A stretch of 64,000 nucleotides of DNA from Symsagittifera roscoffensis (Eukaryota > Xenacoelomorpha > Acoela > Convolutidae): NCBI RefSeq assembly GCF_963678635.1, contig NC_087062.1:91675845-91739844 (forward strand), written 5' to 3'. Every line of letters starts with the position of its first letter. Within the stretch, counting starts at the first letter, position 1. A model generated the notes under the pieces. It made no database searches and was not told the origin of the DNA. It saw only the letters and a list, made by a program, of their open reading frames with translations. Shown one piece after another: positions 10,301 through 20,065 of this stretch. Both the position numbers and the translations under genes were made by a program.

Positions 10301-10985
10301 AACTCGAGTTCCTGTCTGAATAGGTGTCCATTCCTGAGTTTCGGGAATCATCATCCGTCGAAGAGGTTGTGCTGGAGACTGCACGCTCCTCCAGATCATG
10401 TCTGTGCTTTCTTCGCATCCATCTGAACTCCCCGGACAAAACCTTGTTCTCTAGGTCCTGTTTCTCATCAGGAATTTTCCCGTCTATCTCGGACTCCCCG
10501 GACAAATTTCCTTGTCCCGGGTGTTGATCTTGTGATCGCTGGTTCTTCTCATCATCCTTCTCCCCGGACGAATAGTCTCGCAGCAGATTTTGTTCTACAA
10601 CTTCACCCTCTTTATCCCGGTCTACAAAGGTGACGGTTTTCTTTCGCTTGCTGCTCCCCTGTTCTTTCTGTCCGTAAGAAGTACTTGTTAAAATCTCCTG
10701 GGGTATTGAGGATACTAGTTGCTGAACTATTGTCCTACAATCCCTTTCGTTCTCTTCGTGCTGTCGTCTGGACGGCATGATCTTCACCTTCTCACTGACT
10801 GTTAGCGATGCCATTGCTGCTGTCCACTCGGGGTCATCTCTGGTCACTTCTCTTTCTAACAATCCACCCAGCATCCGCATTACTTGTGGTGTGACTTGCA
10901 CCGTTTTATCCAATAATGAGAGGCTGTTTATATTCATGCGAGAGAGTTCTTGCTGGACCAGGTTCGAGCGCAGCAACAAATCCAA
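7329..10985 (-). CDS. pol, downstream part: linker, integrase, GPY/F-like module and macro-like C-terminal domain
   Basis: A 1218-codon open frame that starts at a non-ATG codon because it is the frameshifted continuation of the RNase H frame. Residues 1-330 are a hydrophilic linker. The integrase zinc finger (H...H, CLSC) lies near 430-475. The catalytic core has D near 499 (VVQIDHQK), D near 558 (FQSDNGTAF) and E near 594 (GLVERQNR), so the DDE triad is intact. A GPY/F-like module (KWRGPFMITEV) follows near 710-765. After an acidic stretch the last 155 residues (about 1060-1215) align by eye with TARG1/ALC1-type macro domains, including FLVTRATKK, an LRDFL helix and a final VIFSDTNIQVYLH strand. 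The glycine-rich ADP-ribose loops are not conserved. The same extension is present in elements 2 and 3. Confidence 0.88.
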   Translation of the reverse strand: MDLLLRSNLVQQELSRMNINSLSLLDKTVQVTPQVMRMLGGLLEREVTRDDPEWTAAMASLTVSEKVKIMPSRRQHEENERDCRTIVQQLVSSIPQEILTSTSYGQKEQGSSKRKKTVTFVDRDKEGEVVEQNLLRDYSSGEKDDEKNQRSQDQHPGQGNLSGESEIDGKIPDEKQDLENKVLSGEFRWMRRKHRHDLEERAVSSTTSSTDDDSRNSGMDTYSDRNSSSGSELSEQAIHTLLVETRARDLDREVYQDPDSDRYLIPSERVFDNAADDLETIAVSKRSISLLPQKEVVRTDLQPFQQETQPLAKIWCVKMEEDTHQPNELNSQMRVMKTYLKARYRLSDLLRAQRNDRMTSNLKRWIENGAPDKGDLEEDSYRILRQYFMQKEGRLYLNKDGIVACRRREEDKVLYKYNAIVLPQLYQTELLFRSHDQMGHQGIDKVYQRILKRFEWPGIKKACEKWVTACLSCQQVKDPRKLRFPLQSIESSEFNEVVQIDHQKICMTDSGYNQVLVMIDHFTKYAEAVPCITASAEETCDHLINTWIARHGCPMTFQSDNGTAFVGELTKELMRRSQVAQAHSTTYHPQTNGLVERQNRTLVSMLRVYCSRYMTDWDRYLPQVMGAYNSTQHSTTGVSPHMMLTGHEKSLPLTFFYPEYEGKKTSPQVYVRDVIKRQQEFNDLCRRNTQQAQARQRKRFDKKAAGAKAYSVADYIWVFQNVIPPKGTKKLLKKWRGPFMITEVHQEGRFYRLSTGRAAHYENIKPHNPSTEDWCIPADMEEGDYLMMDPACEVNEKGTREKNDRDEIVEEGTDTPLDLDPNEQIEADDETLPYAEEDWQDSEQTEVPKNFEPDLPFTMQTRQKDGTRPRKKYNPYGDEFVVDRIDLKKIVEEVVGLEEITVSQDIDIVDDHNDEWVDDWSKPEVEFDDEQQQSYEQDQTNLRVLEWLNEMTSDPKETSVTIQYVDRESAKYIKTERDDPSWAAQEGQLLIPASNLDLIPGMRSTGTPMDIFVRGVGVGLTHTENLIIKKLRIARETGELEAETGEEPKKPGIGRVVESYFNLPNEYSSNIILTDSDFILTNRTCAITITADMSFRTALAADFKREYKNVEFLWKQRPGIGGVAALPPAVSQIPGKYLCFLVTRATKKQHMDPENLVLSLTRLRDFLVEMDVKELSLPVYDPNRGRLHPRELYALVHVIFSDTNIQVYLHKKYYLSIG

Positions 10986-11735
10986 GGGGACCGAGTCCTC
11001 CTTGCTTGGACAGGATCTTTATCTCGGCTGCTTTCTCTACAGGTAGCTCAGGGTGCCCTGGAATTGGATGTCCTGATTTATCCAACCATCTCGTTAAGGG
11101 AAGCGCTTCATAAGTTTCTTTGTCCAGAAACGAGAATCCCTCCTTTATTTCCGCCTGATTGGCCTGCTTCTGCTCCAATCTTTCATAGAACTCAGTTTTC
11201 TTGCTGAGGCTGTCAGCATTCTGGTGTTTATCACGCATCCTATGTTCGATTATCATGTGGTAGCCATCCAGTCTTACTATCCATCTACCAATATAACTCT
11301 GATCCATCGAGTAGGTCTTCAACAAGGATAACGCTCTGTTGTCCACGCGTAACTTGAAGGGAGCGCTCCCCAAGTATGCACGGTACTTCTCCACAAAGGT
11401 GACTACTGCAAACATTTCTGCTTTTGGTGCGCCATATTTCATCTCTGTGTCACTCAAGACTTTGCTGCCGTATGCAATGGGACGGAGAACTGTTCTTCCG
11501 TTCCATTCTTGCTCTTGATGCAAGATTCCTGAGATGGCCACCACCGATGCGTCTGTGTCGAGAACATACATGCCCTTTTCTGTAGGCATGCCCAGCACTG
11601 GCGCTTCGCACAGTTCCCGCTTTATGTTCTCGAAAGCAACCTGTGCCTCATCTTTCCATTCGAACTTTTTCCCTTTGGTGCGCATCAGCTTCTGCATCGG
11701 GTACACCTTGTCCGCATATCCTTTAATGAATTCAC
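10906..11735 (-). CDS. pol, RNase H part of element 1
   Basis: The frame encodes the end of the RT (YREFIKGYADKVYPMQ) and a complete Ty3/gypsy RNase H. The acidic residues are seen in DTDAS, in AEMFAV, in VDNRAL and in the DKHQNADSLSKK tail. It ends in a short unrelated tail near 10906 because an indel around 10985-11040 shifts the frame relative to the integrase part. In element 3 the same junction is read through in one frame. The upstream RT polymerase domain is absent, so this is a fragment of a larger polyprotein. Confidence 0.85.
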
Positions 11736-13540
11736 GGTAAGATGTCCGCCTTATGTTTTGAAAATACCTCGGCGTTCCGATTTAGGAGGTCCCGCAATTT
11801 TTCAAAATCTCCCTCACCTATTTTTCCTTTTAAATGTTCTATTTCTGGCAAAACCGGTTTGTCAGAATCTAGTTCATATGACGAGGGGCGTTCCGGAAAA
11901 TTCGAGCAGCTTGATAAGCCGTCGTCCGTTTCGGATTTCATTGAAAACAATTTATGAATAGATTTTAATTCATTAATTCTCTTTATGATTTTATCTTTAT
12001 TTGCATGATAAGGACAGTCTTTCACACTATATTTCTTCAAGTTTTCTGTCTCCTCATAGTCGGTCCTCATCGGCAAGGCGTAGCCAAGCTTCTTTCCACG
12101 CTGGATTGAAACCGTGGTGTCCAGTGTGTTCAACAACACACTGACACACAGTCCGTTTCGCGTTACCGAGAAGCTCCGGCCTAAAATCACCGAACTCTGA
12201 CTCTTTGGATTCGGTACTAAGCAAACCTGTTTACTATCACTCAACGAATTTAGATTTCTCATTCTAAAAATTGCTACTACAGCTTGTCCTGGTTGTAATT
12301 TTACTTTTCTATCCAAAAAAACTGGTACCTTATTTTCGTCTGTTATTATCCTATTAATTGGTCTCTTAACATACTTTCGGTCCGGGTTTCTAATCCGTAT
12401 CAGACCGTTGTTCAAATCAATCATCACGTCAAAATTCCTGACAAAATCTCTGCCCAAGATGAATTGGTCGGCATCGTCCAGATTCTCTACCACCAGGAAG
12501 CTCATCCAAAGATCCCGTCCTCCCATGTGGAGGACCGTTATTGGTGTTCTTCCGGCTACGTAGATAGCTCCTCGATTGGCTGCAGCCAGTCGGAGATTCG
12601 TTGGAATCAGATCTTCCCGCGTGAAGCCCATTCTTTCCCAAGTTTTTATCGGCATCACACTCACTACCGCTCCTGTGTCCAGAAGCCCTGTGACTCCGAT
12701 TTTTGTTCCGTTGGTGTCGAGCAGATGTGCTGTCACATCTGCTTCATATCCAATGTGTACTGCGTCTTGTTCCATCATGGCGTCATGGCCTATCCTGCGG
12801 ACCTTGAGTTCCTCTTCTCCCAAATAGATCTGCCCTATTTGGTCATCATCTGTTGTTACATAAGTCCTGGTGTAGATGCTGATCCCATCCACGTTCAGCA
12901 TCACTTGATACGGCCCATAGACTTCTAGGTAGCGTCCATGAAGTTTCTTCATGCGAGGGCCACCCGTCGTCAGTAGTGCCCTCACAGCCCTCGACTCGGT
13001 GCGTGGCTCCATCTGCCTCAGATAGTCTGCATATGTGTCCAAATGCATCAAAGTGAACTCAGACGGTTCACTCAGATTTCTGATTACCTGATGACCTGCC
13101 ACCGAGATTATCGACTGTATTTTACTTCCTTGGGGTGCCATACCGAACCTCTGACCAGAGATAACATTAAGTTTCATGCTCAAGCTGCTTGGTGCTTTTG
13201 CCTCTTCAACTTCCGTTGCTTCGAAGGCGTTCAGTTGCTCCTGTAATTTTTCATTCTCCAGCTCGAGTTTCACCTTTTGTTCAATCTCTTTCGTCACTAG
13301 TTCCTGCTGTACTCTATTTATAGCATCCCTCGCAGCTGCCCTATAATCGATTTTGAAGTCATCGGCCGCAGTTGCTGGTTCCGTTTCACGTGCTTCCTCT
13401 GTTACCGCTTGCATCTTCTTTGCCACCAGCTCTTGAGGTTTATCCTTTCTGCGTGCCTCCGCTTCACTCAAAAGTCGAGCCTTGCTGGCTTTCACTCCTG
13501 ACAAAGCTTCTTCATGTCTTGGATGCTTGATGTCTGCCAC
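11732..13540 (-). CDS. gag-pro continuation with aspartic protease of element 1
   Basis: This 602-codon frame begins at a non-ATG codon and continues gag after a one-base deletion in the second zinc knuckle. It contains a Lys/Glu-rich segment, then a retropepsin with the active-site motif LLDTGAVVSVMP (near residue 285) and the ILGRDFVRNFD strand (near 365) typical of retroviral-type proteases. It ends with KADI, the start of the RT region, and meets a stop at 11732 where about 780 bp of RT have been removed. The protease itself looks intact. Confidence 0.88.
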   Translation of the reverse strand: MADIKHPRHEEALSGVKASKARLLSEAEARRKDKPQELVAKKMQAVTEEARETEPATAADDFKIDYRAAARDAINRVQQELVTKEIEQKVKLELENEKLQEQLNAFEATEVEEAKAPSSLSMKLNVISGQRFGMAPQGSKIQSIISVAGHQVIRNLSEPSEFTLMHLDTYADYLRQMEPRTESRAVRALLTTGGPRMKKLHGRYLEVYGPYQVMLNVDGISIYTRTYVTTDDDQIGQIYLGEEELKVRRIGHDAMMEQDAVHIGYEADVTAHLLDTNGTKIGVTGLLDTGAVVSVMPIKTWERMGFTREDLIPTNLRLAAANRGAIYVAGRTPITVLHMGGRDLWMSFLVVENLDDADQFILGRDFVRNFDVMIDLNNGLIRIRNPDRKYVKRPINRIITDENKVPVFLDRKVKLQPGQAVVAIFRMRNLNSLSDSKQVCLVPNPKSQSSVILGRSFSVTRNGLCVSVLLNTLDTTVSIQRGKKLGYALPMRTDYEETENLKKYSVKDCPYHANKDKIIKRINELKSIHKLFSMKSETDDGLSSCSNFPERPSSYELDSDKPVLPEIEHLKGKIGEGDFEKLRDLLNRNAEVFSKHKADILP

Positions 13541-16158
13541 TGCATCCCAGAATTGCGGAAATCTGATTTAAAATGACCTTCCAAGTTACAAAAGAAACAC
13601 CTCGGGCCGAATTTCGCAATTACTCCTCTCATGAAATCCTCATGATCCAACTCTGACGCATCTTCGTCCTCGAGGCTAAAGCCTATTGCTTTCATGCCTT
13701 GTTTGTAAGTTGGGCATGCTGACACATGATGGTCTGTTGAACTGCAATTAGCACAAGAACGTCTCTTGTCCATATCATCCCTCGGTTTGTACCAATTGTT
13801 CCCTTGGTTTGCTGGTCCGTTGTTAAAATTTCCATAATTGTTCTTGTAATATCCAGATCTCGAAGGAAGTTTCAACAACAGATACTCTTTTGATTTGAGC
13901 CTCAACTCCTCCGGTGTTGGCGCATTAGTTGATAGTGGTGTGTAATGCGTTGCTAGCATCGTACGAAGTTCATCATTTTTCACACCATCGATGAATTTTG
14001 AGGCTACGGCCAGGTTCATCCTTCGGTTTGACTCATCCGGTTGGCTGCGTCTTCTCAGCATTTCCAAATCATCGAGAAACTTGTCTGTGGTTTCATCCTC
14101 CCGTTGCCTCCGTTTCTCAAAGCGCATCATCGCCTGGTGCCCCTGCACCCCTGATCCGAAACGGTTTAACAAGATTTCGAAGATTTTCTCTGCAGTGTCA
14201 CGTTGATACTGTTTTTTGGCCATGACACAGTTCAGGGCTGTCCCTTCTAAGTTGCTGGTGAGCGCGCTGCATTCCTGTCTCTCAGACAAGTCCTCTTCCT
14301 CGAAATGCAGCTTCATTACCTCTATCCAGGTATCAATACAGCCATTAGATTCGTCTTTGTAGCATCTTGGCTTCTTAAAGACTCTTCTGGACTTCTCACT
14401 GCGTTCATTGGTTTTAGATAACCTCGTCAGGAATGTCTCCAGAGACCTGTTCAGGGGTTCAAATGCCGTGGCCATTGCAGTAGCATCCCTTGAGTGTCCC
14501 GTTTGAGTGTCCTCACACCTCGTCGAAGGCTCTGTATGAGGTGCATCCCTGCAATCCGAATCGCCGTGAGTGTTTCCCTCTTGACCTACATGACTCCTCT
14601 TCGGGCTTGCATGCCCCCTGTTGCCGGAATCACTTCTCCCAGTCGCATGTGTGCCTTGCGTTGGTCGTTCGTTAGAGGTCTGTCTGTTCCCCGTTGAATT
14701 TGCTCTACTGTTCGGGCCCCATGCTGTATTACCCCTTGTGGCATAGCCTGATGAACTGCCCCTGCCTCTAGTGGATCCATACGTCTTCCTCCTTTGATGT
14801 TCATTGAAGTTCACCCTCGGTTCCCTGCTGGGACCTCCCGAGTTCGGCTCTCCTTCTTTTGGTCCACTCTTGCTGCTTAGTAGCCCGTCCAACCTATCCA
14901 TGATAGCCTGAGTTCGCCTCTCCATCATCGCGTCTATCTTTGTGTCAAGAGACCCAAGAGACTGCTCTTGCTGAATTCTTAACTTCTCCATGTCGGCTCT
15001 TAAGCGTAACTCCCTCTGTTCCGCCTCTCTTGTCATTCGCGACAAGTTCCTCGTCATATGTTCGTCCGTTCTTTCTTTCAAGCGTTTTTCGCTTCTGCCA
15101 ACTTCTTGTCTGTTGCGGTTTATTTCTTCCCGCAGACTTTCTCTTTCAATGTGAACTGCTCTTTCTAGTTCACTCATCCTTATCGACATCTGTTCATTTT
15201 GTTCTCCTAAACTGCCCACTATGTTGTTTAAGGCTTCCTCTAGTGCTGCCCCGTTATCCACGAGTGGCGTCACTAGTGGCGGTGTAACCCTGTAGGTCCC
15301 AGGTAACTTCGTGCTTGTCGAGATCCGGGCCTTGACTCTCTGCTTCAACGTCTTTTCATTATTTATTTCAGGATCCATTAAGGCATTGCCGAGCCCTCTG
15401 GTTCTACTCTCTTCAGGTTGTGGCTCCGAACTTGTCCTAATCGCGAGGTCCTTTGACTGGCCCGGTGTGTTTGCCTCCTTGCTTATCGTTGTCACTACAC
15501 CAAATTTGTCCATGGTTCCAGTCTCTCTTCCGACGTGTGCCTCACTCTCCTGGATCGAACTATTGAGGCTGACTTGAGATCCAAAGTCCCCTTGCTCTTC
15601 TTCATCTTCCCCATCCTCCTGGGACTCACCATCGTTTCCTGCTCCTCCTCCCATGCTGAATGGAAAGAAGTTTCCTAAGGTGTTCTTCATTCTTTCTGAG
15701 AACGATGACGACGTTGTTTGTTTCCCAGTTCCGCCTGCCATCATAGTGTTGTCTGTCGGAGATCTTCTAGTCGCCGCTACTTCAGTTGAGATGTCGGACA
15801 GTTCCGACATCTCTTCTCGATCCAATGTCCCGGTGGAAGTGGCAAAATCAAGGCCTTGTTCTACCGGAGTAGATTCACTGGCCAGCCTTCTGCCTCTCCC
15901 TTCCAGTCCATTTACTTCCTGGTTGTCGTTCATGGTATGGTCTGTATTGACCTCCACTTCTAACAGTTCTCTTCGCTCTTCTGAGGTCTTCTGACTTCTC
16001 GTTTCAACCATTCTGCCTGAAACCGTCTCCTCTTTATCGGACCGGGATCGCTTGATCCAATCCACAAAAGGATCGGTCATCGTTTTTCTTTGCTTTTCAG
16101 GTATGAATTTCCTAGAGCTATTACCTCGTTTTGGTATCCTTGACTTGTCTAGACTCAT
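13492..16158 (-). CDS. Gag of element 1
   Basis: 888 residues from an ATG at 16158. The first 280 residues are charged and low in complexity. A long predicted coiled coil follows (about 320-420), then a basic Gly/Arg-rich region (about 440-560). The Ty3/gypsy capsid-type domain lies near 596-745 (CYKDESNGCIDTW, ILLNRFGSG). A CX2CX4HX4C knuckle lies near 804-818 (CANCSSTDHHVSAC). The second knuckle reads CFFCNLEGHFKSDF, with its last Cys lost because a one-base deletion near 13567 shifts the frame. Elements 2 and 3 keep the reading frame there. Gag is expected to form the particle and package the RNA. Confidence 0.88.
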   Translation of the reverse strand: MSLDKSRIPKRGNSSRKFIPEKQRKTMTDPFVDWIKRSRSDKEETVSGRMVETRSQKTSEERRELLEVEVNTDHTMNDNQEVNGLEGRGRRLASESTPVEQGLDFATSTGTLDREEMSELSDISTEVAATRRSPTDNTMMAGGTGKQTTSSSFSERMKNTLGNFFPFSMGGGAGNDGESQEDGEDEEEQGDFGSQVSLNSSIQESEAHVGRETGTMDKFGVVTTISKEANTPGQSKDLAIRTSSEPQPEESRTRGLGNALMDPEINNEKTLKQRVKARISTSTKLPGTYRVTPPLVTPLVDNGAALEEALNNIVGSLGEQNEQMSIRMSELERAVHIERESLREEINRNRQEVGRSEKRLKERTDEHMTRNLSRMTREAEQRELRLRADMEKLRIQQEQSLGSLDTKIDAMMERRTQAIMDRLDGLLSSKSGPKEGEPNSGGPSREPRVNFNEHQRRKTYGSTRGRGSSSGYATRGNTAWGPNSRANSTGNRQTSNERPTQGTHATGRSDSGNRGHASPKRSHVGQEGNTHGDSDCRDAPHTEPSTRCEDTQTGHSRDATAMATAFEPLNRSLETFLTRLSKTNERSEKSRRVFKKPRCYKDESNGCIDTWIEVMKLHFEEEDLSERQECSALTSNLEGTALNCVMAKKQYQRDTAEKIFEILLNRFGSGVQGHQAMMRFEKRRQREDETTDKFLDDLEMLRRRSQPDESNRRMNLAVASKFIDGVKNDELRTMLATHYTPLSTNAPTPEELRLKSKEYLLLKLPSRSGYYKNNYGNFNNGPANQGNNWYKPRDDMDKRRSCANCSSTDHHVSACPTYKQGMKAIGFSLEDEDASELDHEDFMRGVIAKFGPRCFFCNLEGHFKSDFRNSGMQWQTSSIQDMKKLCQE

Positions 16159-19107
16159 TTTCTATTTGTCACTTTTTAATACCTATACTTAACTCGATTG
16201 CTAGAGACTTTATAGTTTTATTAACAATAATAATGACACAACACAATGAATTCCACCAGATTCTATTAAATAGTGACCACGAATCCCTGTATGTTGTCAG
16301 AGTACAGTTTGTATAAAATTTATTCACACTAACCGATTATCGGTCCAAAGATCTGGAAACTAGCACAATATGATGTTATCAGTCAATTTAAAAGATAGTG
16401 TACTCACTACCCAATCAAGCACAGTTTATGTTGATTTAAAATCAAAAACAAAAAAATATATATCATGACAGATTATGATTATTTCTATAAAAAAAACGTA
16501 TGTGTCTTGTACTCTTAGTCGGTCGCAGTACAATAGTCGAACATGTCTTTTAAAGAAAAAGCTTTCCCTGCTTGGTGCTGCACCAAACAGACAAAACTTT
16601 GAAGGCAGTAATTTTCTCAAGTGGGCGTCTATTGCACCCACCGAGTACTGTGTTACCTATCTGCCTTCGGACTGCCCGAGCTAGACCTACTAAAATCCTC
16701 AGGGCAGTCACTTTTCCCAAAAACGTATTATGTTTCAATCCACACCAATGAGTCACGCTCTTTTTAATTTAGACTTAGTGTCGCGAATATCCGAGTTCGG
16801 ACCTGTTTTGTATTGGTCTGGTTCTTTTTGAAAGGCAAGTTACCAGTGCAGTCACTGATACCTAGCCTGTGTATTAATAACCTAATACCTCTCGCTTTTT
16901 AGTCTTTCTTTCGTTTACCTAAGTCCTTAATAAAATAATACCCCTCCGGATTGGCACAAATAGGACCCTTCCGGACTGTCAGAATATAGACCCCTCCGGA
17001 TTGGGACCCCTCCGAGTTAGTTAATAGTAGACCCCTCCGGATTTGGACCCCTTCGAATTAGCAACTATAAGACCCCTCCGGATTCGGACCCCTCCGGTTT
17101 TGTGGAAAGTAGACCCTTCCGGATTCGGAGCCCTTAGCTCTGTCAAAGTAGCTTTTCGTAGTTTTCTTAATTTCAGCATATACCCCTCCGGATACGTTCT
17201 GCGTTGCTTTTATGCTGTTTGAATTAACTGGGAAGGGTATAGGGTCCTTTCCTAGACCCCTCCGGATTGAAGTTAAGGCACTTATTTGACAATTCACACT
17301 AACGGTGAAGGGTCTTATCACTTGCCTAATTTCGACTCTATTATGGTTGTGTTGTGCCTTCAGCCCTCCCTTTTTGTCTAGAACTGTCCTAAGTTACTTA
17401 GTTCAATCGCTATCAACTTTTGGTAGGGGTATAAGGGTTTTTCAGAAAAATTTATAAAACGTGAAGGGTGTACCCCTCCGGATTTGTGTAATTTGCTGAA
17501 AACAATCTCAAAAAATTTTCTCGCTCGTTTTTCCGGGAAATTTCCCAATCCTGTCAGTAAGCTCAGCTAATCTCTGATCTATTGGTACCAAGATCAACTC
17601 GATATGCTCTGTAGTTCCAAAGTTATTAACCAAACTGTCTTTTTTCCAAACTCAAAAATTTTCTCTCTTATAGGTTCCGCCTAACTTTTTCCGCAAATCT
17701 GGTCCTTTCGACCTAAAAATTATTGATCTAAGCTCAGAAGGCCTATACTCTTCTAGTCCAATGCAAAAGACCCGATCTAAAACGCTTTTGTAGAAAAAAT
17801 TTGCGAAAAACTATGCTACCTGGACCCCTCCGGATTGATGAATCCACCAAATCAAACACGTTATGTTCGATTTCTCTGCAACCCGGAAGGCTTTCGGGTA
17901 GCGGGTTTTAAAACTCGTAGATTCACTAGTGGACGTTGTCCGAACAACTATTTTTACTGTCCTAACTCAAAGATTTCAAAAAATTTTCTGATTTTATAGT
18001 GTTTCTTACTATCAAAAAATGGGAAAATTTGGTTTTTGGTACCAAACTAGTTCCAACCACTTCCGAACTAAAGTTAACCTGTTCTACTTACTACAGTAGT
18101 GCAGTTACGATGTAACACACTAACTTAGCGCTTTTTTCCGTTTCAAAAAATATCGATATCTCAAAAATCGCGACTTGTGGGGGGATCAAAATATCGCTAT
18201 TTTGACCCTAAAAACCGGTCTGTTTTCGTTGTTTTTCACTGAAAAACGATATAAGACTATTAATATAGGCTATATAAGTAATAATATTAGTAATACTATA
18301 CCCCTCCGGGTTTGTTTATTATCCGAATTAAGGTGCTTAACTCGGATATTCGCAGTTCGGTGAAGGGTCACTACAGTGCAGCACTGTCGAGCCCCCCACA
18401 GATTACTATCTTACTATTTGTACCAAAAGGGATACAAAACTTGTTAACGATACCCAACAGTCGATTGTTGTTGTCGTTGAGCCCCTTCTTGTTGCTCCTT
18501 GTACTGCTTGCCGGATCGGTCTTCACCCAGGATCCTTCCGAATTGAGCGCAAATCAGCTGACCCTTCCGGATTGAGCGCAATTTATCATTAACGTGCTTA
18601 AATGCTCAAATAACCCTACAGTACAAGCCTCACAAACGGGCCACAAAATTGATCGTAACAATCCTGACTGATATAAATGCCTGTAACAACAATATATCTA
18701 TCAACAACAAACGGGGGGGTCGGATCACATCTTGTCTGGGGGGATGATTTCTACTGATTTTTTACTTTTTTTTACTGTTTTTGGTTTTTTCGGTTATTTT
18801 TTATGTTTTTTGTTTTTCTTGGATACTATACTATTTTTTGTTTGGTTTTACTTATATCTTTAAGTGTTTTTGGTCACCAACCACTCAGGGGACGAGGAGA
18901 CGGCCGATCCCCCCACCCTTCCTGGTTCGTGAATTTTCGGTCCTAACTAGGTTAAAAAACTATTCACGGCAATCCGGAAGGCCTCCGCGTTCCGAACTAC
19001 CCTTCCGCCCCGGCGGTTTAGGCCTATTAAGGGCGTTAATGTGAGCATCCGCTCGGCGCGGAGTGCTCGTTAACGGTTCCGCCGGTCATGATGTTATAAA
19101 AGAATAA
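16159..19107 (-). other. 3-kb leader of element 1
   Basis: This stretch lies between the primer binding site and gag, and it is very long for a Ty3/gypsy leader. None of its reading frames is supported. Its central and distal parts carry a recurrent CCCTCCGGATT motif (see the separate repeat entry). The part at 17800-18230 matches 63590-64000, the leader of element 3. A GT-rich and T-rich stretch runs through about 18715-18870. Confidence 0.75.
16940..18575 (-). repeat. dispersed AATCCGGAGGGG motif array in the element 1 leader
   Basis: Read on the plus strand, CCCCTCCGGATT or a close variant recurs about fifteen times, for example near 16942, 16990, 17031, 17072, 17113, 17182, 17256, 17471, 17824, 18300 and 18560. 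Spacing is irregular, so this is not a simple tandem repeat. Variants also occur in the LTR and in the element 3 leader (near 63617). The pattern resembles clustered protein-binding sites, such as those in the Drosophila gypsy leader, but the binding factor is unknown. Confidence 0.8.
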
Positions 19108-19122
19108 CACCCAGGAGCGCCA
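19108..19122 (-). promoter_or_regulatory. primer binding site of element 1
   Basis: In sense orientation this reads TGGCGCTCCTGGGTG, beginning with the TGG that pairs with a tRNA CCA end. The same 15 bases occur at 28978-28992 in element 2. It lies 12 bases inside the end of the 5' LTR. The tRNA would end ...AGGAGCGCCA; I do not assign its identity. Confidence 0.75.
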
Positions 19123-19134
19123 TAAAAACATACA

Positions 19135-20065
19135 TGCAACATTCGCCCGGAAGATACATATCGACGGATAACAAAACTAAGTCTTAAGACGACTGGCTAG
19201 CGTCTAAACAGAGCTTTGCATGTTTTTCACCGTCTCTACCAAGCCAGTATTTTTCGGTGGTCTTTTCCAACATCGGGTCGACAAAAACGTTACTGCTCTC
19301 CGGCTTCGACCAGAACGCTCAAATTAACTGAATTACATGCAAAAATAGTGAGCTCATGGCTGGGTCTCAGTATCCCCAGACCACGAGGTCACTCCTAAAA
19401 ACAGGGCTACTACTTATTATATTACTATTATTTTTGTTCAGTAGATAAAAACCATCATCTCCATCGAAGATGGATCAACCCTTTCCCCCCAACTCTTAGC
19501 ACCTCATCCTTGTTAAAACTAATCCAAATATCAATTAAATTCAAGTCAGGACATGACAGGATGCTAAAAGTTCACACGAGTCAATAAAAGTTTTCCGTCC
19601 CGAGACCCTTCCGAATTCTTGAATCCGGTGAATCAAGCTCCTTAAGTTCGATTTCACGAAAACACGGAAGGCTGGTTTCCACCCTTCACCGTTGCTCGCA
19701 ACCGCCTTGCAACTATTGTAGCAGCACAATAGTTGCAACTCGGAACGTTCTCTGTAATTCGTTGTCGTCTTCTTCAATTTCGATTTCCTCAATTTCGATT
19801 AAGTTGTTCTCGTCAGCGCAACTAATGTTGTTGTGTTTTTTCTCTCGTTTCTTGTTAAAATGGCCGTTTCAGCATTTCTCAGAAATGTGACGTCATCATT
19901 CGAATTTTTGAAATTTTAAAATACTAGAATATTCCAGCCCTCACCGTTTGGCTAAACGTTCCAATAACGCCCTTAGCTCTTAAAAACCACCAATCCGGAA
20001 GGCTTACTGCTAAAATTCCGAATTCTGCAGAGATTGCATTTTTCACATTCTGGTCGAATGTCACA
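19135..20065 (-). repeat. 5' LTR of element 1
   Basis: This 931-bp copy is about 98.8 percent identical by eye to 3781-4711. In the sense direction (minus strand) transcription would start within it and run leftward into the leader. The trinucleotide AAT follows it at 20066-20068 and also precedes the other LTR. Confidence 0.9.

Larger units (their letters stand above)
3781..20065 (-). mobile_element. element 1: Ty3/gypsy-type LTR retrotransposon with macro-like and SGNH modules (16.3 kb)
   Basis: A direct repeat of 931 bp (3781-4711 and 19135-20065) flanks gag, protease, RNase H, integrase and an SGNH-hydrolase ORF, all on the minus strand. In the sense direction the LTR starts TGTGACATTCG and ends CGAATGTTGCA, so the termini are imperfect inverted repeats with TG...CA ends. 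The trinucleotide AAT stands on both sides (3778-3780 and 20066-20068) and is a candidate target duplication. The LTRs differ at about 11 of 931 positions by eye, indicating a fairly recent insertion. Two large internal deletions mark it as non-autonomous: the RT core is missing at about 11735, and most of the accessory region is missing at about 5375. Elements 2 and 3 show what was lost. Confidence 0.92.

Noticed and set aside
13492-13567. Possible programmed frameshift between gag and protease in element 1
   Set aside because: Elements 2 and 3 read through the same point in one frame and element 1 has lost one base inside a zinc knuckle, so this is a mutation.
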